A DNA stretch of 64,000 nucleotides, from contig JADZDM010000014.1 of NCBI GenBank assembly GCA_020851035.1, positions 1-64,000 on the forward strand, read 5' to 3'. The translations under genes were made by a program, and so were the position numbers. This document shows positions 46,914 to 55,200 of the stretch, piece by piece (position 1 is the first letter of the stretch; the number at the start of each line of letters is the position of its first letter). The stretch is from Gemmatimonadaceae bacterium (lineage in GTDB: Bacteria > Gemmatimonadota > Gemmatimonadetes > Gemmatimonadales > Gemmatimonadaceae). The notes beneath the pieces were generated by a model that saw only the letters and a list, made by a program, of their open reading frames with translations, was not told where the DNA came from and searched no databases.

Positions 46914-48995
46914 ATGTCGACGCCAGACGAGATGCCGCCCTCCGGCGCACGCGCCGCAGCAGGTGCGCGCGTGCCGCTGGGACACGCACTGGCGAGCCTC
47001 AACACCGAGCAGCGCGCGGCCGTGCTCCACGGCGATGGCCCGCTGCTCATCGTGGCGGGCGCCGGCACGGGAAAGACGCGGACGCTGGTACACCGGGTCG
47101 CATCACTGATCGAGCGCGGCGTGCCGGCGGAGCGCATCCTGCTGCTCACCTTCACCCGCCGCGCGGCCGAGGAGATGCTGGTGCGCGTGGAACGCCTCAC
47201 CGGGCACGCCGGCCGTCGCGTGCAGGGCGGCACCTTCCACGGCACCGCACACCAGGCACTCCGGCGCTTCGGGACGCAGGCCGGCATCGCCGAGGGATTC
47301 ACGATCCTCGACCAGGGTGACAGCGAGGACCTCATGCAGCTCGCGCGCGCGGCACTCGGCTTCGGTGCGCGTGAACGCCGGTTCCCGAAGAAGGAGACGC
47401 TGCAGGCCCTCTACTCGCGCCACATCAACACCGACCGCACCGTCGAGGACCTGCTCCGCGACGGCTTTCCGCAGTACGTGGACGACCTCGCGGACATCGG
47501 CCGCGTGTTCGCCGAGTACGTGGAACGGAAGACGGCGCGCAACCTGGTGGACTACGACGACCTGCTGCTGTTCTGGGCGGCGATGCTGGAATCGGAGCCG
47601 CTCGGCGAGGCGATCCGCTCGCGCCACGACCACATCCTGGTGGACGAGTACCAGGACACCAACGTGCTGCAGTCGCGCATCCTGCGGGGCCTCTGCCGGT
47701 CGCACCGGAACGTCACCGTGGTGGGTGACGATGCACAGAGCATCTACGCCTTCCGCGGTGCGACGGTCCGCAACATCCTCGACTTCCCCCAGCAGTTTCC
47801 CGGCACCACCATCGTCACGCTCGACCGGAACTACCGCAGCACGCAGCCGATCCTCGACACCGCGAACGCCGTGCTGGCACAGGCGACGGAGGGGTACCGG
47901 AAGCGCCTGCGGAGCGTGGATGACCGTCCGGGCGACCTGCCCTGGCTGGTGCCCACCCGGGATGAGCAGGCGCAGACGATGTTCACCTGCGACCGGCTGC
48001 TGGAGCTGGTCGAGACGGAGGGGCTGCGCCTGGACCAGGTCGCGGTGCTGGTGCGCGCGGGCTACATGAGCGCCGACCTCGAGATCGAGCTCGCGGCGCG
48101 CCGCATCCCGTTCGAGAAGTGGGGCGGGATCAAGTTCCTCGAGGCGGCGCACGTGAAGGACATGCTCGCCTTCCTGCGCGTGGCCGAGAACCCGCGCGAC
48201 GAGGTGAGCTGGTTCCGCCTGCTGCAGCTGTTGCCCGGCATCGGTGAGGTGTCGGCGCGGCGCGCGATCGCGGCGCTGGAGGGGGCGGCCTGGCGCGTGG
48301 AGGGCCTCGCAGCCTGGCAGGCGCCGCCGCGCGCCGGGGCCACGCACACGGCGCTGGTGTCGCTCATGGCCCGTCTGTCCGCGGCCAGCGGCGCCGACCC
48401 GGCGGCGGACATCGCACAGGTGCGCGGCGTCTACGACGACATCCTCCGCCATCGCTTCGACGACGCCGAGGTCCGCCTCAACGACCTCGTGCAGCTCGAG
48501 CACATCGCCAGCGGCTATCCCGATCGCGGCGCGTTCCTCAGCGCCCTCGCGCTCGAGCCGCCCTCGGCCACCTCCGACCTCGCGCAGGGCAGCGAGACCG
48601 ACGAGGCCGACGCGCTCGTGATCAGCACCATCCACTCCGCCAAGGGCAAGGAGTGGGAGGCGGTCTTCGTGCTCTGGGCCGCCGACGGCTGGATTCCGTC
48701 CACCCGCGCGATCCGCGACGTGCAGCAGGTGGAGGAGGAGCGGCGGCTGTTCTACGTCGCGATCACCCGCGCGAAGCGCCACCTGCACGTGAGCTATCCG
48801 CTGTACGCGTACGCGTCGCGGTGGAGCGCCGACTTCGCGCTCGACCAGAAGTCGCGCTTCCTCGATGACGGCGTGCTGTCCACCATGCAGCGCATCACCC
48901 TCGCGCCGCCACCCTCGCCCGAGCCGGCGCCTGACGCCGTGCCGCCGACGTCCACCCTCGACCTGCGCGCGGCGCTCCGTTCGCGGTTCAGCTGA
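46914..48995 (+). CDS. UvrD/PcrA-family superfamily 1 DNA helicase
   Basis: 693 aa from the ATG at 46914. Helicase motifs in order: LNTEQRAAVLHGDGPLLIVA (Q motif), GAGTGKTRTLVHR (Walker A), LLLTFTRRAAEEM (Ia), ILVDEYQDTNVLQ (II), VVGDDAQSIYAFRGA (III), LDRNYRSTQPIL (IV), STIHSAKGKEWEAVFV (V) and EERRLFYVAITRAKRHLHV (VI). It unwinds DNA 3'-5' in repair and replication restart. The C terminus is Pro-rich and lacks the canonical PcrA RNA-polymerase-interaction tail as far as can be judged by eye. Confidence 0.93.
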   Translation: MSTPDEMPPSGARAAAGARVPLGHALASLNTEQRAAVLHGDGPLLIVAGAGTGKTRTLVHRVASLIERGVPAERILLLTFTRRAAEEMLVRVERLTGHAGRRVQGGTFHGTAHQALRRFGTQAGIAEGFTILDQGDSEDLMQLARAALGFGARERRFPKKETLQALYSRHINTDRTVEDLLRDGFPQYVDDLADIGRVFAEYVERKTARNLVDYDDLLLFWAAMLESEPLGEAIRSRHDHILVDEYQDTNVLQSRILRGLCRSHRNVTVVGDDAQSIYAFRGATVRNILDFPQQFPGTTIVTLDRNYRSTQPILDTANAVLAQATEGYRKRLRSVDDRPGDLPWLVPTRDEQAQTMFTCDRLLELVETEGLRLDQVAVLVRAGYMSADLEIELAARRIPFEKWGGIKFLEAAHVKDMLAFLRVAENPRDEVSWFRLLQLLPGIGEVSARRAIAALEGAAWRVEGLAAWQAPPRAGATHTALVSLMARLSAASGADPAADIAQVRGVYDDILRHRFDDAEVRLNDLVQLEHIASGYPDRGAFLSALALEPPSATSDLAQGSETDEADALVISTIHSAKGKEWEAVFVLWAADGWIPSTRAIRDVQQVEEERRLFYVAITRAKRHLHVSYPLYAYASRWSADFALDQKSRFLDDGVLSTMQRITLAPPPSPEPAPDAVPPTSTLDLRAALRSRFS

Positions 48996-49017
48996 CGTCG
49001 GCGATGGCACCGGGCCG

Positions 49018-49245
49018 CTGAACTGCGTGACGCAAGGACGCAAGCGGCCCCCGGCCGCGCCAGACATTGCGGAATCCTGCGCCGTAGTGCGTCGCCCCGC
49101 GCAATGTCAGCGTCGGCGGATTGAGGGTGGTGTTTTCAGTTCCCACCAACGCCCCCGGCAGGCTTGAGCGTGGCGAAGCGCGGCGATCTGCGCTGCAGTT
49201 TTGCGCGACCGAAGGTCGCTTGCGTCCTTGCGTCACGCTGTTCAA
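49018..49245. repeat. Palindromic (MITE-like) element
   Basis: An inverted repeat of ~28 bp flanks 170 bp: left arm 49018-49046 (with GTGACGCAAGGACGCAAGCG) and right arm 49217-49245 (with CGCTTGCGTCCTTGCGTCAC). The arms differ at only a few bases. The inner part has no coding sequence. The right arm supplies the stop codon of the metallopeptidase gene (49242-49244), so the element has either inserted at the gene end or trimmed it. It is unrelated in sequence to the cluster at 29.3-29.8 kb. Confidence 0.8.
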
Positions 49246-50363
49246 CGTGTGGAACTCGAATCAGGCACCGGATCCCCGAGGTATCGACGGACCGCATCGT
49301 AGGGCTGCCGCGTGTCGGACTTCGCGAGATCGATCAGCTTCGCGATCGTCAGTCGGATGTCGGCCTGCTGCTGCGCGTAGACCCGTTCGAAGAGCTCCAG
49401 GTCGGTGAGGTAGATGCGCCGCGCGAGCACCGAGGCGGTGTTGAGGCGCACGCGGCTGAGCGCCGCCGAATCCATCGGCGGCAGCTGCGGCCCGAGGCCG
49501 GCGCGGAGCTCGGCGCGTGCCCGCACGAACAGCGTGTCGCGTGCCACGAGACGCGCCTTCGGCTCGCCCGGATACAGGCGGAAGGCCGAGTCGAGTGCGG
49601 TGTAGAGCCGCGTCCAGAAGGCACCGAACACCCGTTCCTCGTCCCAGCGCCGCGCCGTCTCGACCGCCGCGGCGGGCTGGTTGCGGGCGCGGAAGAACCG
49701 CTCCGCACCGCGCGAGCCCACGAAGTTCGCGACGCTCTCGTTGAAGATCGCCTGGCCCGGCGCGTAGTACGTCGTGTGCACCAGCTCGTGGATCACCGTG
49801 TTCGCCAGCTCGAGCGAGTCGAGCGACAGCGTGGTGGGGAGCAGCGGGTCGTTGAACCAGCCGAGCGTGCTGAACGCCGACGCCGGCCGCAGCACGGCGT
49901 CGAAGCCGGCGGCATCCACGGCTTTCGCCTCACGCTTCCCCGCCTCGAAGTCGAAGAATCCCTTGTACGGCACGCGCCCCACCACCGGGAACCACCAGCT
50001 GCGGAAGGCCAGTGAGTCGCGGTACGCGGCGCTCAGCACCAGCACCAGCGTGTCGCGGTCGAGGCGCGAATAGGTGGTGAACTCCTCGTCCGCGTGCAGC
50101 CCCAGCGAGTCGATCGCGAACCGACGCGCGTCCAGCACGAGCTGGAGCTTGGCGCGCAGTGCCGCATCCGTGCCGGGGGCGGCAATGAGCTCGGCGATCG
50201 GCTGGCGGCGCCACAGGATCTTCCCCTCCTCGTACGCGGCGCGCGCGAGGTAGCGGCCGATGGGCACCAGCGTGAGGAATCCGGCAATGAGCACCAGCAG
50301 CGCCAGCAGCGCACGCCGCAGCCACGTGAACGCCCGGCGACGCATCATGGCGTCACCGGGCAT
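49242..50363 (-). CDS. Putative zinc aminopeptidase (PF10023-like)
   Basis: 373 aa from the ATG at 50363, with a strong GGAGG seven bases upstream. A membrane anchor (ALLALLVLIAGFLTLVPIGR) near the N terminus is followed by a periplasmic catalytic domain with NTVIHELVHTTYYAPGQAIF and NESVANFVGSRGAERFF: the HExxH zinc motif and the downstream Glu ligand of the PF10023 aminopeptidase-like family. The C terminus ends in the right arm of the palindromic element, so the last ~10 residues may be foreign. Confidence 0.82.
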   Translation of the reverse strand: MPGDAMMRRRAFTWLRRALLALLVLIAGFLTLVPIGRYLARAAYEEGKILWRRQPIAELIAAPGTDAALRAKLQLVLDARRFAIDSLGLHADEEFTTYSRLDRDTLVLVLSAAYRDSLAFRSWWFPVVGRVPYKGFFDFEAGKREAKAVDAAGFDAVLRPASAFSTLGWFNDPLLPTTLSLDSLELANTVIHELVHTTYYAPGQAIFNESVANFVGSRGAERFFRARNQPAAAVETARRWDEERVFGAFWTRLYTALDSAFRLYPGEPKARLVARDTLFVRARAELRAGLGPQLPPMDSAALSRVRLNTASVLARRIYLTDLELFERVYAQQQADIRLTIAKLIDLAKSDTRQPYDAVRRYLGDPVPDSSSTR

Positions 50364-50416
50364 CGGGCATCCTCCACAGCATCATCCGGCGGCAGCGTGT
50401 GGCCGGCCGGCACGAC

Positions 50417-52174
50417 TCACGGGTTCGGCAACCGGACCACCGTCACCTGCGCATTGAGGTTCGCCTGGAACGTGCCCGTCACCGGCTTGAACGCCAGCCC
50501 GGCGTTCGGCGTGGTCGAGGTGAACTGGAACAGGTCCAGCGACCCGGGCTTCATCTGGCGCGAGAGCGACACCGAGGTCGGCACCAGCTTGCTCGACGCC
50601 GGAAGGTCGTTCACGTCCAGCGGATACGCCGTCGGGTACTGCGTCGCCGCAATCGAGTTCAGGCGCGCGTAGATCGCCCGCAGGTTGCGGCTCGTGAACT
50701 GGTAGCGCGCCGGGATCTGGCCCGCCGTCGCCCCCGGGAAGTCGTCGAGCAGCGTGGCCGCGAGGAAGTCGGCATACAGCGCCGTGAAGCTCTCGCCGGC
50801 CACCGCCTCGATGTTCGCCGTGCCGGTCGTGCGCGTCTGCACCAGCTGCGTCAGCTTCGCGCTTCCCTTCTGGTCCACCAGCCAGCGCAGGAACAGCCAC
50901 GCCACGCCGCGCTCCTCGATCGTGCCGAAGCCGGTCGGGGAAGTGAGCGAGAAGTCCTGGCGCGACGAGAAGAAGTCGTATGCGTTGCCGAAGTTCGGCG
51001 GCAGGAAGCCCTGCGCCGAGTCGGGGAAGATCTGTGCCGTGCTCGCGCGGCCCGGTGACACCGGGCAGGGCGGCAGGTTCGGGCACGGATACCGGTCCTC
51101 GTACAGCTTGCCGCCCAGCTCCTCCGCCATGTGGCTCAACCCCTCGTTCAGCCAGACCGCCTCCGTGCTCGCATTGCGGCTCAGCACGTGCTGGTTGTAC
51201 GAGATCATGTGCTGCAGCTCGTGGATGAACGTCGCGGGCGCACTCTGGCGCACCGTCGCCTGGGGCAGCGCCTGGCAGGTCGGGCCACCGGCCGGTTCAC
51301 CCGGCACCGACGAATAGAAGATCTCGGCCCGGTTCGCGTTCGCGTTGCCGGAGAGGTCGGCACCGTTGAAGAAGCCGGCGACATACGAGCCGCACGAGCC
51401 CGATGTCAGCGTGAGGCGGTTCACCACCGGCGTGAAGAGCACGTAGGTCTTCCCGTTCGCATCGATGTCCGACGTCTGCCCGAAGGCGGCGACGTCGATC
51501 GGGAACAGGTCGATGTCCATCTGCCGGCCGAAGTTCGCGTACTCTGCGTCGGTGAAGCCGCCGGTGACCGGGGCCGCGTTGTCCACGTAGAGCAGGATGT
51601 TGGTGCCGGTGTAGATCAGCCGCGCCGAGACGGTGGTGTAGGTGCTGCTGGTGAGCGACGAGAGCACCTTGAAGTCGCGGTCCCCCACGGCGAGGCCGGT
51701 GGCATCCACCCGCAGGCTCACCGGCGGGCGCGCCTTGAGCTGCTGCATGTAGGCGATGGCGCGCGGCGCCTCCTCACGCTCGATCTCGCGCAGGCGCAGG
51801 TGGAACGCCTCCGCCGCCGTGAGCTGTGCCGCCGGCGTGGATGGCACCCGGTCCACCCGGGCCGTGATGGTCCCGAGTCCACCGATCGTGAACGGGAAGT
51901 CGGCGACCGAAGCGCGATTCGTCCCCGTGGCGAAGTCGTTGGTCGCGGCGAACTGCGGGATCACGGCGTACTTGCCGGGATTCGCAAAGCTCACCCCGCC
52001 GCTCCCCCCGACAGTCTTCACCCCGAAGACGTCGAGGGTGGCCGTGGTGATGGAGGGATCGACCGATGGCGGGTCGTTGGGACCGTCGCCGTCACACCCG
52101 GCCAGCCCCACGGCGGCCAGCGGCAGGCCGAGCAGGGCACAGCGACGGAAATACCTGCCTAAGATGTTTGGCAT
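50417..52174 (-). CDS. Secreted M30-like zinc metallopeptidase lipoprotein
   Basis: 585 aa from the ATG at 52174 (a TTG lies one codon earlier). The signal MPNILGRYFRRCALLGLPLA ends in the lipobox VGLAGC. The catalytic region has FIHELQHMISYNQHVLSRN (HExxH) and VWLNEGLSHMAEELGGKLYE with the third ligand Glu, as in hyicolysin-like (M30) peptidases. The N-terminal ~200 residues and the C-terminal ~130 residues are β-rich. It is an outer-membrane or periplasmic protease; the substrate is unknown. It precedes the PF10023-like gene on the same strand by 53 bp. Confidence 0.8.
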   Translation of the reverse strand: MPNILGRYFRRCALLGLPLAAVGLAGCDGDGPNDPPSVDPSITTATLDVFGVKTVGGSGGVSFANPGKYAVIPQFAATNDFATGTNRASVADFPFTIGGLGTITARVDRVPSTPAAQLTAAEAFHLRLREIEREEAPRAIAYMQQLKARPPVSLRVDATGLAVGDRDFKVLSSLTSSTYTTVSARLIYTGTNILLYVDNAAPVTGGFTDAEYANFGRQMDIDLFPIDVAAFGQTSDIDANGKTYVLFTPVVNRLTLTSGSCGSYVAGFFNGADLSGNANANRAEIFYSSVPGEPAGGPTCQALPQATVRQSAPATFIHELQHMISYNQHVLSRNASTEAVWLNEGLSHMAEELGGKLYEDRYPCPNLPPCPVSPGRASTAQIFPDSAQGFLPPNFGNAYDFFSSRQDFSLTSPTGFGTIEERGVAWLFLRWLVDQKGSAKLTQLVQTRTTGTANIEAVAGESFTALYADFLAATLLDDFPGATAGQIPARYQFTSRNLRAIYARLNSIAATQYPTAYPLDVNDLPASSKLVPTSVSLSRQMKPGSLDLFQFTSTTPNAGLAFKPVTGTFQANLNAQVTVVRLPNP

Positions 52175-52248
52175 CAACGGTTTACACTCGATTCAGGGTC
52201 GGTCCGGCACGCCACTGCGCCACCGTGCACAGTTAGATTATCGATCTC

Positions 52249-55200
52249 ATGTCCTTCGTGCACCTGCATTGCCACTCGGAATACTCGCTCCTCGACGGCG
52301 CGAACCGGATCGATGACCTGATCCGGCGGGCCGCCGAGCTCGAGCAGCCCGCGCTCGCGATCACCGACCACGGCAACATGCACGCCGCCTGGGAGTTCCA
52401 GGAAAAGACACGCAAGGCCGGTCTCCGCCCCATCATCGGCATGGAGGCGTACGTCGCCACCGGAGACCGACGATTCAAGGCCCGCCCAGGTCCCGGACTG
52501 CGCCCGTACTACCACCTGGTCTTACTCGCCCGGGACCGTGTCGGTTACCAGAACCTGATCAAGCTCTCCTCCCTCGGCTTCACCGAGGGCTTCTACACCC
52601 GACCCCGCGTCGACCGGGAGCTGCTCCAGAAGTACTCCGAGGGGCTGGTGGTCAGTTCCGCCTGCCTCGCCGGCGAAGTGGCCCACCACCTGGAGGCCAA
52701 CCGCTGGGAGGAGGCCCGGGCCACCGCCGCCTGGTACGCCGAGGTCTTCAAGGACCGGTACTACCTCGAGGTCCAGGCCCACGACTCCGGTGGCCAGGCC
52801 CGCCTCAACGAGCAGATCTTCACGCTCGGCGCGGAGATGGGCCTCCCGGTCATCGCCACCAACGATGCCCACTTCCTCACCCACGCCGACCACGACGCCC
52901 ACGACGTCCTGCTCTGCATCGGGCTCGGGAAGGACCGGAACGACGCCAACCGCATGCACTACGACGGGGGACTGTACTTCAAGTCCGCCGACGAGATGCG
53001 GGCCCGCTTCCCCGACCGGCCCGACGTCCTCGAGAACACGCTGAAGATCGCGGACGAGACCGACGTCCAGTTCAGGAAGCAGTACTACGTCCCGGCCTTC
53101 CCGCTGCCCGAGGGGGTCACCAGTGAGAACGACCTCCTCGTGCAACTCGCCGAGGCGGGCGCGCGCGAGCGCTACGGTGACCCGTATCCGGCGGAGGTGA
53201 AGGACCGCCTCGCGTATGAGCTGGACGTCATCACACGCACGGGCTACGCCGGCTACTTCCTGATCACGGCCGACTTCATCAAGGCCGCCCGCGACCGCGG
53301 GATTCCGGTCGGCCCGGGCCGCGGGTCCGCCGCAGGCTCGCTGGTGGCGTACGCGCTGAAGATCACGAACGTCTGCCCGCTCAAGTTCGACCTCCTGTTC
53401 GAGCGCTTCCTGAATCCGGAACGCGTCTCGATGCCCGACGTGGACGTGGACTTCTGCTTCGAGCGCCGCGGCGAGGTGATCGAGTACGTGCGCCAGAAGT
53501 ACGGCAAGGAAAGCGTCGGCCAGATCGTGACGTTCGGGACCATGAAGAGCCGCGCCGCGGTGAAGGATGTGGGTCGCGTGCTCGGCTTCTCCCCGGCGGA
53601 GACCGATGCCCTCGCCAAGCTGATCCCGAACGCGCCGAACAACTCGCTCACCGTGAAGGAGGCGGTGAAGGACGTGGCTGACGTGCGCTCGCGCTACGAG
53701 AACGAGGAGCGCTACCACCAGCTCCTCGACTACGCCTCGGCGCTCGAGGGCCTGTCGCGGCACACCGGCGTGCACGCCGCCGGCGTGGTGATCGCCCCCG
53801 GCCCGCTGGACGACTACGTCCCCATCTGCACGCAGTCGTCGAAGGGCGCCGGCTCCGGCGACGACGAGACCGTCGTCGTCACGCAGTACGACATGAACAG
53901 CCTCGAGAAGGCTGGCATGCTCAAGATGGACTTCCTCGGCCTGACCACGCTCACCGTGGTCACCGATGCGGTGAAGAACATCCAGGCACGGCACGGGATC
54001 CTGATCGACCTCGACACGCTGGCCCTGGATGACGAGGCCACCTACCGCATGCTGCGTGCGGGGCGGACGGCGGGCGTGTTCCAGTTCGAGTCGCCGCTGG
54101 CCACCGACGTGCTGCGCAGCATGCGCTGCGACCGCTTCGACGACCTCGTGGCCTCGAATGCCCTGCTGCGTCCCGGCCCGCTGGATGCCGGCATGCACAA
54201 GGTCTACATCCGGCGCAAGAAGGGCGAGGAGCCCGTCTCGTACGCGCTGCCGGAGCTCGAGCAGATCCTCTCCACCACCTACGGCGTCATCACCTACCAG
54301 GAACAGGTGATGCGCATCGCGCAGGTGCTGGCCGGCATCTCGCTGGCCGAGGCCGACGTGCTGCGCAAGGCGGTGGGCAAGAAGGACTCGGAGCTGATCC
54401 TCAAGGAGCTCGGCAAGTTCGAGGCGAAGGCCGTGGCGCGCGGGCACGATGCAAAGATCATCAAGGATCTCGCAGGGCAGATCGAGACGTTCGGACGGTA
54501 CGGATTCAACAAGTGCCTTGTCGGAAATACGGAGATCTACGACGCCGCGACCGGACGCACCGTTCGCATTGCCGACGTGCATGCGGCACGCTCCGCATTG
54601 TCGTCAGTCGCGACGTGCGACGTGAACACGCTGCGTCTCGATACGGGTCGCGTTGTCGACGTGATGGACAACGGCGTGCGCCCGGTGTTCCGCTTGCGCA
54701 CGCAGTCGGGTCGCGAGATCACCGCAACGGCGAACCACCCGTTCCTCCTGCACGACGGCTGGCGGAACCTCGACGCCTTGCGTGTCGGGGAACACATCGC
54801 AGTGCCGCGGAGCCTGCCGGGCGGCATGCGCACCGCCTGGGCGGAGCATGAAGTGATTGCCCTCGGCCACCTGCTTGCCGAGGGCAATCTCGGGCATCCG
54901 AGCGGCGTGTACTACTACAACCAGGATGAAGCCGCCGTCGCGGACTTCATCAGCGCGGCAGAGTCGTTCACGAACGTCCGCTGCACGCGATGCACCCACA
55001 AGGGAACGGCGTCGATCTACACCGGGCGCCTCGATCGCAAGGCTGCAAACGGCATCTTCGAGTGGGCGCGACACCTGGGCCTGCTCGGCAAGGTCGCGAC
55101 GAACAAGGAAATCCCGCCCGACGCCTTCACGCTGCCCGATGCGCAACTGGGCCTGCTGCTTGGCCGCATGTGGGACGGTGATGGACACGTGAACCCTCGC

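Noticed and set aside
52175-52248. Exact σ70 promoter for dnaE
   Set aside because: GTTAGATTATCGAT near the ATG is -10-like, but no -35 box lies at a suitable distance, so no promoter feature is claimed.
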